37,107 nucleotides of DNA from Methylococcaceae bacterium (GCA_028748685.1 JAJRDU010000113.1:1-37107), one strand, 5' to 3'. Counted from the first letter of the stretch, positions 18,548-27,942 are shown. The notes: generated by a model from the sequence alone, not told the origin. Program-made: numbers and translations.

Positions 18548-18911
18548 TTTTTGCCCATGACTGATGTTACAGAATTAAGTGTTGATTTTAGGTTTTCAGG
18601 GGTTGAGTCGCTATTGCGACGTTTATTTTGTAGTCGGTTTTCGCACCGACAGGCGAGATACTTTTCTTTGCTTGTCCAAAGAAAAGTATCCAAAAGAAAC
18701 GACACCCGGATTCCGCCAATTTCCTGTGCTTCTCGCTTTTGGCGAGGGTTTTCGGAAGGGGCTTCCCAGCCCCTCCGAAAACGATCGGTATCCCTGCCGC
18801 TCCCCTAGCGGGCCTTTTTCGCCAAAAGCTGCGATGCTCGGGGCGGAACAACGGGACTGAAAACCACCATTGCGTAACACCAGTGAATAATTCAAGCAGG
18901 AGGTTAGCAAT
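18548..18911. other. Intergenic region mostly filled by a 214-bp repeat
   Basis: This stretch lies between the treS-mak gene and glgX. Bases 18633-18846 are the dispersed repeat listed next. The overlapping ORFs in the track at 18551-19067 are translations of that repeat. The last ~15 bases contain AGGAGG, the ribosome binding site of glgX. No terminator was recognised outside the repeat hairpins. Confidence 0.7.
18633..18846 (+). repeat. 214-bp dispersed extragenic repeat, copy 1
   Basis: It runs from GTCGGTTTTCGCACCGAC, a hairpin, to GATGCTCGGGGCGG. It includes several internal inverted repeats (CTTTTCTTTG with CAAAGAAAAG; TTTTCGGA with TCCGAAAA). A diverged copy of the same length lies in inverted orientation at 24363-24576. 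Related sequences are familiar as dispersed extragenic elements in methanotroph-type genomes. No coding function is seen. Confidence 0.85.
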
Positions 18912-21029
18912 ATGACTAAGACAATAACGGCGGTATGGCCGGGGCGACCCTACCCGCGCGGCGCATTTTGGGACGGCGAAGGGGTGAATTTTGCTGTTTT
19001 CTCCGAACATGCCGAAAAGGTCGAATTGTGCTTGTTCGACGCCGCCGGAAAGAACGAAGTCCAGCACGTCGAACTCAAAGAGCGTAGCGATTTAGTCTGG
19101 CACTGCTATCTCCCCGAGGCCCGTCCCGGATTGCTTTATGGTTTTCGGGTGCATGGGCCTTACCGTCCAAAAGAGGGGCATAGGTTCAATCCGAACAAGC
19201 TGCTGATAGAACCCTATGCAAAAGATATAGTGGGTACGCCGCTCTGGAGCGACGCCCATTTCGGCTATCGTATAGGCGCCAAGGACGACGATCTGTCTTT
19301 TAGTCGTCGCGACAATGCCAATGTCATGCCGAAGTGCCGGGTGATCGATCAGGCCTTTGCTTGGGGAAATGATCATCCCCCCGATATTCAATGGTGCGAT
19401 ATGGTGATTTATGAGCTGCACGTCAAAGGCTTTACCATGCAACATCCCGATATTCTGCCCAAGTTGCGCGGCACTTATGCCGGATTGGCGATGGACCCCG
19501 TCATCGAGCATCTCCAACGGCTAGGCGTGACGACCGTTGAACTCATGCCGGTGCATGCTTTCCTCGATGATCGCCATCTGGTCGAGCGGGGCGCGCGCAA
19601 TTATTGGGGATATAACTCCATAGGCTTTCTGGCGCCCGATTCCCGTTATTCGGCCAGCGGTCAGATCAGTGAATTTAAAACCATGGTCAAGACATTGCAT
19701 AAGGCGGGTATCGAAGTGATTCTGGATGTGGTTTACAACCATACCGCCGAAGGCAACCAACTGGGACCGACGCTGTCCTTCCGGGGTATCGACAATGCAT
19801 CCTACTATCGCCTAGTCGGTGATAATCCACGCTATTACATGGACTACACCGGCTGTGGCAATACCTTGGACATGCAGCAATCCTGCGTTCTGCAGTTGAT
19901 GATGGACAGCCTGCGTTACTGGGTGCAGGAAATGCATGTGGACGGCTTCCGCTTCGATCTGGCGTCCTCGTTGGCGAGAGAGTTACACGAAGTGAACCAG
20001 CTTGGCACCTTCTTCAATACCATTCGTCAGGATCCGGTGCTGAGTACCATCAAGCTGATTGCCGAACCTTGGGATCTGGGTGAAGGCGGCTATCAAGTGG
20101 GAAATTTCCCATTGGGCTGGTCGGAATGGAACGATAAGTATCGCGATTGTATTCGTGCCTACTGGAAAGGTGATGAAGGCTTGATCGGGGAACTGGCGCA
20201 GCGCTTGACCGGATCCAGCGACCTGTATGAACGCAGTGGGCGAACTCATGCCAGCATCAATTTTCTCAGTGCGCACGACGGCTTCACCTTGCATGACTTG
20301 GTGACCTACAACGACAAGCACAACGAGGCCAATCAAGAAGACAATTCCGGTACCGACAATAACCGTTCCTGGAATTGCGGCGTCGAGGGGGAAACCGACG
20401 AACCGGCGATCAACGCCTTGCGCGCCAGGCAAAAGCGCAATCTTCTGGCGACTCTGCTGTTTTCACAAGGGGTTCCGATGCTGCAGGCAGGCGACGAGAT
20501 GGGGCGTACCCAGTTGGGTAATAACAATGCCTATTGTCAGGATAATGCGATTAGCTGGCTGTCGTGGGAACTGAAGAAACAAGATAAGGATTTGCTTGCA
20601 TTCACTCGGCGTATTATCGGCTTGCGCAACCAGCACCCCTTGTTTCGGCGACGTTATTTTTTTCAGGGAAGCCCCAATTACGGTGGCGAGATAAAAGATA
20701 TCATCTGGCTCAATTTCGATGGCTCAGAAACCAGAGATGATGACTGGAATCAGGCATCTTCGCATTGTCTTGGCCTTTATTTTGAAGGCGGCAAACTGAT
20801 CGAAACCGACGCGCGCGGACGGCGTTTACAGGACAATAATCTCTTGCTGCTGCTGAATTCTTATCATGAGGATATCGCATTTATGTTGCCGCAATTCGAG
20901 GATCATGAGTATTGGGAGGTGCTGCTCGACACGCGCGATGCTATCGGTACGCCGGATGTTACACGTTACAAGACGGAGCATGCTTATCCGTTGGGTGGAC
21001 GCTCGCTGGTACTACTGAAACAGGCGTAG
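18912..21029 (+). CDS. glgX: Glycogen debranching enzyme GlgX
   Basis: This 705-residue isoamylase-type GH13_11 enzyme cleaves alpha-1,6 branches of (phosphorylase-trimmed) glycogen. A CBM48-type N-terminal domain (GAFWDGEGVNFAVFSEHAEKV) precedes the barrel. Catalytic residues are visible: Asp in DGFRFDLAS, Glu in AEPWDLGEGGYQVGNFP, and Asp in SAHDGFTL. The NEANQEDNSGTDNNRSWNCG block is characteristic of GlgX/TreX. An excellent AGGAGG lies ten bases before the ATG. It is followed directly by a treZ relic and treY, the usual TreX-TreZ-TreY gene grouping, in which the debrancher supplies linear dextrins to TreY. Confidence 0.95.
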   Translation: MTKTITAVWPGRPYPRGAFWDGEGVNFAVFSEHAEKVELCLFDAAGKNEVQHVELKERSDLVWHCYLPEARPGLLYGFRVHGPYRPKEGHRFNPNKLLIEPYAKDIVGTPLWSDAHFGYRIGAKDDDLSFSRRDNANVMPKCRVIDQAFAWGNDHPPDIQWCDMVIYELHVKGFTMQHPDILPKLRGTYAGLAMDPVIEHLQRLGVTTVELMPVHAFLDDRHLVERGARNYWGYNSIGFLAPDSRYSASGQISEFKTMVKTLHKAGIEVILDVVYNHTAEGNQLGPTLSFRGIDNASYYRLVGDNPRYYMDYTGCGNTLDMQQSCVLQLMMDSLRYWVQEMHVDGFRFDLASSLARELHEVNQLGTFFNTIRQDPVLSTIKLIAEPWDLGEGGYQVGNFPLGWSEWNDKYRDCIRAYWKGDEGLIGELAQRLTGSSDLYERSGRTHASINFLSAHDGFTLHDLVTYNDKHNEANQEDNSGTDNNRSWNCGVEGETDEPAINALRARQKRNLLATLLFSQGVPMLQAGDEMGRTQLGNNNAYCQDNAISWLSWELKKQDKDLLAFTRRIIGLRNQHPLFRRRYFFQGSPNYGGEIKDIIWLNFDGSETRDDDWNQASSHCLGLYFEGGKLIETDARGRRLQDNNLLLLLNSYHEDIAFMLPQFEDHEYWEVLLDTRDAIGTPDVTRYKTEHAYPLGGRSLVLLKQA

Positions 21030-21034
21030 ACCAT

Positions 21035-21249
21035 ATGAAACGCGTGCATGACATGCCGTTTGGGGCCAGCGTGCTATCCGATGGCAAGGTGCGCTTCCGT
21101 TTGTGGACATCACCGTCATGGATTTGATGCCTGTGGCAGATTTTCCAAGGACGCGCAACTTGGGGTTCCGACGGCGTGCCGCTGATTGCACAGTTGGGTT
21201 TATGCCGCCCTGGTGCGCCGCCTGGTTCATCGAGGATGTGCGGTCATGA
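21035..21249 (+). pseudogene. treZ: treZ relic: both ends kept, catalytic core deleted
   Basis: The ATG at 21035 opens a reading of MPFGASVLSDGKVRFRLW, the standard N-terminus of malto-oligosyltrehalose trehalohydrolase, which ends in frame at TGA 21125-21127. Immediately after, in another frame, GFMPPWCAAWFIED leads to a TGA at 21247-21249. This resembles the LPPW-VAWFL C-terminus of TreZ. Roughly 550 residues in between, including the whole GH13 barrel, are missing. The relic's stop still overlaps the treY start as ATGA, so the coupled junction survived the deletion. The identity rests on the two end motifs and the position between glgX and treY. A sequencing or assembly deletion should be excluded. 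Confidence 0.75.
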
Positions 21250-24245
21250 AATATAATGTGAAGCGCTTTATCGAGGATATAACCGCCAAACACGCTAAAG
21301 CTGGCCAGACACAGGCTCGACAAACCGACTTGCCACCGGTAACCGAGCCACGCATCCCATTGGCGACCTATAGGCTGCAATTCAACGGCGACTTCACTTT
21401 TAATCAGGCGCGTGAAATTGTTCCCTACCTAAGCGCGCTAGGCATCTCCCACCTTTATGCCTCACCCTATCTCAAGGCGCGGCCTGGCAGCCGGCACGGT
21501 TACGACATCATCGATCACAACGCACTGAATCCCGAGATAGGCACGGACGAGGAGTTTGAGCGGCTTTGCAAAACCCTCGCCCAGCACGGCATGGGCCAAA
21601 TTCTGGACGTGGTGCCTAATCATATGGGGGTGCTGGGCGGAGACAATGCCTGGTGGCTGGACGTGCTGGAAAATGGCCAGACAGCCGTTCATGCCGGGTT
21701 CTTCGATATCGACTGGGCGCCGATAAAGGCCAAGCTGCATGGCAAAGTGTTATTACCGGTATTAGGCAAGCATTATGGCGCGGTGCTGGAAAATGCCGAA
21801 CTACAACTACGCTTTGATGCGGATCACGGTGAATTCGGCATCTATTACTACGAGCACCACTTTCCGGTGGATCCGGCGGAATATCCGCACATCCTGGCGT
21901 TCCGGATGGATGCCTTGAGCGCATGCTTGGGGGAGGGCAACCCGTTATTGATGGAATACCAGAGTCTGGTGACTGCATTCCATAATCTTCCATCCCGTGG
22001 TGAAGCATCGCCAGAACGCCAGCTTGAGCGCAGGCGCGACAAGGAAGTGCATAAGCGGCAACTCGCCGCTCTCGTTGCCCATTCCGCCGAGATTGCCCGG
22101 TTTCTGGAAGAGAACGTGCGCGTCTTTAACGGTAAGGCCGGGGAACCGGCCGGTTTCGATCGTCTTCACCACTTGATCGAGGCGCAAGCATACCGACTGG
22201 CATTCTGGCGGGTAGCCTCGGATGAGATTAATTACCGGCGGTTTTTCGACATCAACGATCTGGCCGGCTTGCGCATGGAAAACGACGAGGTCTTCGACGC
22301 GACTCATCAGTTATTGCTGCGCCTGATTCAGGAGGGCAAGCTGGATGGTCTGCGTTTGGACCATCCTGATGGTTTGTACGATCCGGAAGCGTATTTTTGC
22401 AAGCTGGTCAAACACTGCAACCGAATCGGGTGTTCGCCTTATCTGGTGGTCGAAAAAATACTGGCGGCAGACGAGTGTTTGCGTAGTAGCTGGCCGGTGC
22501 AAGGTACTACGGGTTATGAATTCACCAATCTACTCAACGGGCTATTTGTGGACACCAGCGCCGCCAAACGTATGCAGCGCGCCTATCACAGCTTCATCGG
22601 CGAGCATGTCGATTTCGGAGATCTGCTTTACCGTTCCAAAATCCTGATCATGAAGTCGGCGCTGTCGGGGGAACTGAATGTGTTGGCTAACTTGCTCTCA
22701 AAAATCGCCGAAGCCGACCGCCAGACTTGCGATTACACGTTGAACGGATTGCGCTTGGCATTGGCGGAAATCATTGCCTGCTTCCCGGTTTATCGGGGAT
22801 ACATCAGCCACCGCGGAGTGGCGGAGGAAGATCGTCGCAACATCGAACAGGCAGTGGCAACGGCTAAACGTAGAAGCACGACAGCGGATGCCAGCATTTT
22901 CGATTTTTTGCGAGAGGTGCTCACCCTTGCCGCGTCGGATGGCAAATCCCCCGCGCATGCCGAGCAGGTACTGGCCTTTGCCATGAAATTCCAGCAATTC
23001 ACCAGCCCGGTCATGGCGAAAGGGCTGGAGGACACCAGCGCCTATATTTATCACCGCTTGTTGTCGCTCAATGAAGTCGGCGGCGATCCACGCCGATTCG
23101 GCGTGACACGCAGCGCGTTCCACCGCGCCAATCAACTGCGCGCTCAGAATCATCCTCATACCCTGTTGGCCACCTCCTCTCACGACACCAAACGCAGCGA
23201 AGATATGCGCGCCCGCCTCAATGTGCTGTCTGAATTACCGGCTACCTGGCGGTTGGCGCTAAGGCATTGGAGCCGCGCAAACCGAAGTATTAAACGCATG
23301 GTTGATGGTATGGTGGTTCCTACCCTCAACGATGAATATTTCATCTATCAGACCTTGCTGGGGATTTGGCCTCCAGGTGAGCCGGACACCAATGAAATGG
23401 CGCGATTCATTGTTCGGGTCAAGGAATATCTGGTCAAGGCCGTGCGCGAAGCCAAGGTACATACCAGTTGGATAAACCCCAATACAGCCTATGAAGATGC
23501 AGTCACGGCGTTTGCCGAAGCCCTGATCAATTCGCCGGTGGAGAGTGCGTTCCTGACGGACTTTCGGTCTTTTCAGCGGCGGATCGCCCGGCTCGGGATG
23601 TTTAACAGCCTGTCGCAGACATTGATCAAACTCACCGTGCCGGGTGTACCGGATATTTATCAAGGTTGCGAATCTTGGGATTTCAGCCTGGTGGACCCCG
23701 ACAACCGGCGGCCGGTTGATTTCGGTTCCCGGCAAACCATGCTGACTGCATTGCGGACCCTAGTCGCCCAGGAATCGCCGCAACGTAGTGCGGGGGTAAG
23801 AGCACTATGTGAGACGCTGGAAGACGGCCGGGCCAAATTGCTGATTGTCCTATCGGCACTGATGTTGCGAAAACGCTGGCCGGAAGTGTTTCAACAGGGA
23901 AGCTATTTGCCGCTGGCAGTCAGGGGAGAGCATGCGGCTCATCTCTGCGCCTATGCGCGCATTGCCGGGAGGCGTATCGTCATTACGGTGGCGCCGCGCT
24001 TCCTCGCGCGGCGGCTGGGAGACGCCGAAGTGCTCCCGCTGGGAGAAAAGGTTTGGGGGAATACCTCGGTGGAACTGCCTTTTCATCAGCAAGATAAGCT
24101 ATATACCTGCGCCTTCACGGGAAAGGTTCTGAAGCCCGATAACCAGCTGTCCGGATGGCGTCTGTCCGTCGCGCAAGTGCTGGCGGAGTTTCCGGTGGGG
24201 CTGGTTATCGGTGAGAATAGCCTTGCTGAGCCTGAGGCGCTATGA
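21246..24245 (+). CDS. treY: Malto-oligosyltrehalose synthase TreY
   Basis: This 999-residue GH13_26 enzyme turns the reducing-end alpha-1,4 bond of maltodextrin into an alpha,alpha-1,1 bond, giving maltooligosyl-trehalose. Family motifs include PLATYRLQFNGDFTF, ISHLYASPYLKARPGSRHGY, VPNHMGV, the nucleophile region DGLRLDHPDGL, VVEKIL and SSHDTKRSEDMRARL. The track begins at 21186, but the ATG at 21246 has GAGGA nine bases upstream and overlaps the treZ-relic stop as ATGA, so it is preferred. The length suits the longer proteobacterial form. Its normal partner TreZ is destroyed here, so its product could be cleaved to trehalose only if another trehalohydrolase exists elsewhere. Confidence 0.95.
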   Translation: MKYNVKRFIEDITAKHAKAGQTQARQTDLPPVTEPRIPLATYRLQFNGDFTFNQAREIVPYLSALGISHLYASPYLKARPGSRHGYDIIDHNALNPEIGTDEEFERLCKTLAQHGMGQILDVVPNHMGVLGGDNAWWLDVLENGQTAVHAGFFDIDWAPIKAKLHGKVLLPVLGKHYGAVLENAELQLRFDADHGEFGIYYYEHHFPVDPAEYPHILAFRMDALSACLGEGNPLLMEYQSLVTAFHNLPSRGEASPERQLERRRDKEVHKRQLAALVAHSAEIARFLEENVRVFNGKAGEPAGFDRLHHLIEAQAYRLAFWRVASDEINYRRFFDINDLAGLRMENDEVFDATHQLLLRLIQEGKLDGLRLDHPDGLYDPEAYFCKLVKHCNRIGCSPYLVVEKILAADECLRSSWPVQGTTGYEFTNLLNGLFVDTSAAKRMQRAYHSFIGEHVDFGDLLYRSKILIMKSALSGELNVLANLLSKIAEADRQTCDYTLNGLRLALAEIIACFPVYRGYISHRGVAEEDRRNIEQAVATAKRRSTTADASIFDFLREVLTLAASDGKSPAHAEQVLAFAMKFQQFTSPVMAKGLEDTSAYIYHRLLSLNEVGGDPRRFGVTRSAFHRANQLRAQNHPHTLLATSSHDTKRSEDMRARLNVLSELPATWRLALRHWSRANRSIKRMVDGMVVPTLNDEYFIYQTLLGIWPPGEPDTNEMARFIVRVKEYLVKAVREAKVHTSWINPNTAYEDAVTAFAEALINSPVESAFLTDFRSFQRRIARLGMFNSLSQTLIKLTVPGVPDIYQGCESWDFSLVDPDNRRPVDFGSRQTMLTALRTLVAQESPQRSAGVRALCETLEDGRAKLLIVLSALMLRKRWPEVFQQGSYLPLAVRGEHAAHLCAYARIAGRRIVITVAPRFLARRLGDAEVLPLGEKVWGNTSVELPFHQQDKLYTCAFTGKVLKPDNQLSGWRLSVAQVLAEFPVGLVIGENSLAEPEAL

Positions 24246-24352
24246 AATGGTGGAATGCAGTTTTTGAAATCGGGTGCGATTCAAACCGAGGCGGAATTCC
24301 TATGTCTGCAAAAATACCGCGAAGCGGAAATATGCCGAAGGCATGGGGTTAA
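24242..24352 (+). pseudogene. Short ORF coupled to treY and overwritten by a MITE-like element
   Basis: An ATG at 24242 overlaps the treY stop as ATGA and opens 36 codons (MKWWNAVFEIG...). From codon 11 on, the sequence is the left end of the inverted-repeat element, so only ~10 native codons remain. The overlap suggests that a further gene of the glgX-treZ-treY operon once followed and was cut by the element. Its identity cannot be told from ten residues. It could also be a chance ATG. Confidence 0.3.
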
Positions 24353-24634
24353 TCCCCTTATACCGCCCCGAGCATCACAGCATTTGGTGAGAATAGCCCG
24401 ATAGGGGAGCGGCAGGGAAGCTGCTCGTTTTTGGAGGGCTAAGGATAGCCCTTCCGAAAACCCTCGCCAAATGCGAGAAGCGCAGGATCCAGGCGGTATC
24501 GGGGCGGCCTTTTCTTTGGTTGCTTTCTTTTGGCCGAGCAAAAGAAAGCAACTCGGCTGTCGGTCCGAGAACCGACTTTTAAATTGGCTTCGCGCAGCGT
24601 TTCGTCAATTTACGCCTCAGTTTGAATCGCACCC
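24272..24634. mobile_element. 363-bp MITE-like element with 22-bp terminal inverted repeats
   Basis: GGGTGCGATTCAAACCGAGG starts at 24272. Its inverse, with one mismatch over 22 bp, ends at 24634; similarity continues weakly for ~6 more bases inward. The element has no transposase gene and contains the second 214-bp repeat. No clear target-site duplication was seen. The first repeat copy at 18633 lacks these termini, so the inverted-repeat element and the 214-bp core may be separate units, one nested in the other. Confidence 0.6.
24363..24576 (-). repeat. 214-bp dispersed extragenic repeat, copy 2 (inverted)
   Basis: Read on the minus strand this runs from GTCGGTTCTCGGACCGAC to GATGCTCGGGGCGG. 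It matches copy 1 block by block (TTCTCGC-TTTGGCGAGGGTT, CCCTGCCGCTCCCCTA). The length equals that of copy 1. The internal hairpins are kept, with compensating changes such as CTTTCTTTTG pairing with CAAAAGAAAG. That suggests selection on, or copying of, a structured sequence. Confidence 0.85.
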
Positions 24635-24651
24635 TGGCGGATCAGTTGGCG

Positions 24652-27600
24652 TCAAGATGCCTCCCGCTCCCTCTCAAATCGGCCAAACCGCAGCAGAATC
24701 GCCGGCAGTAGCAGCAGATTCAATATTGTCGATGACGCCAGGCCACCGATGATAATGGCCGCCATCGGCCCCATGATTTCCCGGCCTGGGTTGTCGCTGT
24801 CGAAGGCGATGGGCAACATCGCCAGCGCGGTAACCAGCGCCGTCATCAAAATGGACGGCAACCTTTCCTGAGCGCCGCGCAACGCGGTGGCCCGCGACCA
24901 GACCTGGCCTTCATGGGCTATCAGATGCCGGTAATGGGAAATCAGCATGATGCAGTTGCGCACCGTGATGCCAAACAGCGTGACGAAGCCGACGAAGGAG
25001 CCGACCGACAAGGGTGCATCGGTGATCACCACCGCAGCGATGCCGCCCAACAATGCAAACGGCAGGTTCAACAGCGTCAATGCCGTATGGCGGACGCTGC
25101 CGAGCGCTATATATATAAACAGCAGCACCCCGGCGCCGGCCAGCAAGGCATGCAGGATCAAGGCTTCGCGGGCCTTGGCCTGTTCCAGTGCCGCGCCTAT
25201 GAATTCCGGATAACTGCCCTGGCTCCAGTCCAGGTCGTTGAGCACCTTCTGTTTCAGCTCGCGCATGAAGTCGTCCATGTCGCGTTCGTCGACGTCGCAG
25301 GTCACGGTCTGGGCGCGCTGAGCGCCTTGATGCAGGATGTTGTAGCGGCCTTCGCCATGGCGGATGTCGGCCACCTGTCCCAGCAATACCCGCTGACCTT
25401 CGGCATTTTTCAGAGGCAGTTGTTGCAGCGATTCGGTTTGGCTGCGCAATTCCGGCGCCAGGGCCACCGCGACGTTGAAAATCCGGTTACCCTGAATGTG
25501 CTTGCCGACGATGCGGCCTTCGTAAGCGGTTTGCAGCGCCGCCATCACCTGAGCCGGGCTGATGCCGCGAAACTTCAGCTGTTCCAGATTCAAAGCGACC
25601 TGCAACATGGCGGTGGCCGGCGGCGAACGCAGTTGCACGTCTTCGGCGCCGGCTATGCTCTTCATCAGTTGCGCCACAAGCTGCGCCTTGTCGTCCAGCG
25701 CCGCCAGGTCGTTACCGTAGATGTTCACCACCACTGGGGCGGTGTATCCGGAAATGGTTTCGTCCACCCGCTCGGTCAGGAAGGTATTGGCTTCGTAATT
25801 GATGCCGGGAAAGGCGTCCAGGATCTCGCGCAATTCGTCCAGCACGCTTTGCTGTTCGGCGCCGGAGGAAGGCTTGAGCCTCACCTCGTATTCGCTGTAA
25901 TGGCTGCCGTAGGTATCGGCGCCTCGCTCCGCCCTGCCCGCCCACTGCGACACCGATTCGACGGCGTCTATGCCTAAAAACTGTTCGGTCAGCAAGCTGC
26001 CGACCCGGATCGACTCCAGCAGGGACGTGCCCGGCACGCTCGCGGTATGGACGATGAAATGGCCTTCGCGCAGTTCCGGCAGGAATTTATGGTCCACGCG
26101 CAGAAAGGCGGCGATGCCCAACAAACAAGCAAATAAACTGGCGATGGCGACCGCCTTGAAATGCCGCATCACCCATTGCAGTTGTCTGGCATAGAAAGGT
26201 TTGAGCCACTTGATCAGCGGCGGATCGATTTCCTCGGGCAAATCCCGGCGCAACAGCAGATGGCACAAGGCCGGCGTTAGGGTCAGCGCCACCAGCAGCG
26301 ACATCAAAATCGCCAGAATATAGGAATAACCCAGCGGCGCGAACAAGCGCCCCGCCACGCCGCTCAGGGTCAATAACGGCACGAATACCAGTGCGACAAT
26401 GAAACTGGCGTAAACCACCGAGCCGCGCACTTCCATGGACGCCTTATAAATCACACCAACGATGCTGTCCGGCTGGGACTTAAGCCGGTTTTCCCGCAAA
26501 CGGCGGAAGATGTTTTCTGTGTCTATGATCGCGTCGTCCACCACCTCGCCCAAGGCTATCGCCAGCCCGCCCAGCACCATGATGTTGAGGTTGACGCCGT
26601 ATTCCAAGAGCACGATCACCGCCGCCATCAGCGACAGCGGAATCGCCATCGCCGCGATGAAGGCGCTACGGAAGTTGAACAAAAACAGATACAGGATCAG
26701 CACCACGAAAAAGCCGCCGATCAGCAAATGTCCGGACAGGTTGCCGACCGAAGTCTCGATGTAGTCGGCCGGACGGAATAGATGCGGATAGAAACTTACA
26801 TCCTGCTGTTTGAACAAGGGTTCGTATTCGGCCAGCACCGTTTCCACCGCACGGGACACCGACAAGGTGTTGGCGCCGTACTGGCCGATAATCATCATCA
26901 CGATGCCGGGCTTGCCCATGATTTGCGCGGCGCTGATAGACGGCTCCGGCGCGTAGACGACGTCGGCGACATCGCCCAGGGTAATATTGCTGCCGTCCTG
27001 GCGTTTGACGACCAGGCTCTTGAATTGATCGGGACCTGCGGGCTGACCCAAGACCTGCAAGGTAAAACGCTGATTGCTGTTTTCGATGAAGCCGGCGCCG
27101 CTGATCTCGGCCGCGCCGGCCGTGGCATCGACGATGTCCCCCAGCGCCAGATCGAAGCGCTGCAAGGCCGCCGGTTTGACCTGTACCTGTAACTGCTGCA
27201 CATCGCCGCCGAACACGTTGACGTCGGCCACTCCCGGAATCGCCAACAAACGCCGCACCAGCGTCCAGTCCACCAGGCTACGCAGTTCCATCAGGGATTT
27301 GCTGTCGGAACTCATGCCTATGGTCAGCACCGTCGCGGACGACGACGACAGAGGTACGGCGACCGGCATGCTGACACCCGCCGGCAGGCGCGGACTCAGC
27401 GTCGCCAGCCTTTCACTGACCAACTGCCGATTGCGGTAAATATCGCTGTCTTCGGCAAAGGTGGCGGTGATGATGGACAGTCCCTGAATCGACTCTGAGC
27501 GTAAATCCTTCAGGCCAATCAGGGGCCTGATGGTGGTTTCGATCGGTTGCGTGACCAGCACTTCCACCTGCTCGGCGGCCAAGCCCGGTGCTTCGGTCTG

Positions 27601-27747
27601 GATAATGACTCGCTTGGGCGCAAATTCCGGGAAAATATCCAAACCGGCGCCAACATATCGATAACTGCCGTAGCAAAGCAACAATATCGCCAATGCCGCG
27701 ACGAGGCCGGAAAAACGGATGGAAAAGCGGACGAAAAGTGAGAGCAT
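24652..27747 (-). CDS. HME-RND heavy-metal efflux pump (CzcA/CusA family), stand-alone
   Basis: This 1031-residue inner-membrane RND pump has TM1 at ~10-30, two periplasmic loops (~35-330 and ~555-850) and two six-helix bundles. The TM4 region reads ALGEVVDDAIIDTENIFRRL. The VDDAIID-EN signature is that of HME-type pumps, but it lacks the DFG of CzcA and the MVDAA of CusA, so the metal cannot be named. Early family motifs DIFPEFAPKRVIIQTEAPGL and GLSIITATFAEDSDIY are present. No membrane-fusion or outer-membrane partner gene is adjacent on either side, so it is either served from another locus or an orphan. The ATG used gives a normal N-terminus; its ribosome binding site is weak. A 19-bp palindrome lies ~196 bp upstream. 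Confidence 0.88.
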   Translation of the reverse strand: MLSLFVRFSIRFSGLVAALAILLLCYGSYRYVGAGLDIFPEFAPKRVIIQTEAPGLAAEQVEVLVTQPIETTIRPLIGLKDLRSESIQGLSIITATFAEDSDIYRNRQLVSERLATLSPRLPAGVSMPVAVPLSSSSATVLTIGMSSDSKSLMELRSLVDWTLVRRLLAIPGVADVNVFGGDVQQLQVQVKPAALQRFDLALGDIVDATAGAAEISGAGFIENSNQRFTLQVLGQPAGPDQFKSLVVKRQDGSNITLGDVADVVYAPEPSISAAQIMGKPGIVMMIIGQYGANTLSVSRAVETVLAEYEPLFKQQDVSFYPHLFRPADYIETSVGNLSGHLLIGGFFVVLILYLFLFNFRSAFIAAMAIPLSLMAAVIVLLEYGVNLNIMVLGGLAIALGEVVDDAIIDTENIFRRLRENRLKSQPDSIVGVIYKASMEVRGSVVYASFIVALVFVPLLTLSGVAGRLFAPLGYSYILAILMSLLVALTLTPALCHLLLRRDLPEEIDPPLIKWLKPFYARQLQWVMRHFKAVAIASLFACLLGIAAFLRVDHKFLPELREGHFIVHTASVPGTSLLESIRVGSLLTEQFLGIDAVESVSQWAGRAERGADTYGSHYSEYEVRLKPSSGAEQQSVLDELREILDAFPGINYEANTFLTERVDETISGYTAPVVVNIYGNDLAALDDKAQLVAQLMKSIAGAEDVQLRSPPATAMLQVALNLEQLKFRGISPAQVMAALQTAYEGRIVGKHIQGNRIFNVAVALAPELRSQTESLQQLPLKNAEGQRVLLGQVADIRHGEGRYNILHQGAQRAQTVTCDVDERDMDDFMRELKQKVLNDLDWSQGSYPEFIGAALEQAKAREALILHALLAGAGVLLFIYIALGSVRHTALTLLNLPFALLGGIAAVVITDAPLSVGSFVGFVTLFGITVRNCIMLISHYRHLIAHEGQVWSRATALRGAQERLPSILMTALVTALAMLPIAFDSDNPGREIMGPMAAIIIGGLASSTILNLLLLPAILLRFGRFEREREAS

Positions 27748-27942
27748 GAAAATAGGAAACGGATTTGGGACGCTTGCGATCTATCGAAGTCGGCAAAGGA
27801 CGATCGAAAAAGACAAAACTGATGCCGGCCCTCGGCCAAGAGCCTCCGCGGCAAACTTAGCTCGGATTTTAAATCGCCATTAAATCCTTGATTTTCGGCT
27901 CCGGAAATCGATCAAGGTTCGCGTAACAGTCCTTCAACATTC

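Noticed and set aside
18551-19067. Several overlapping ORFs around 18.6-19.0 kb
   Set aside because: They are translations of the 214-bp extragenic repeat and of the antisense of glgX. The QAKKS/FGYFS-type peptides come from repeat DNA.
24913-25977. 354-codon plus-strand ORF opposite the RND pump
   Set aside because: It is antisense and His/Gln-rich as expected for the complement of hydrophobic codons. No motifs.
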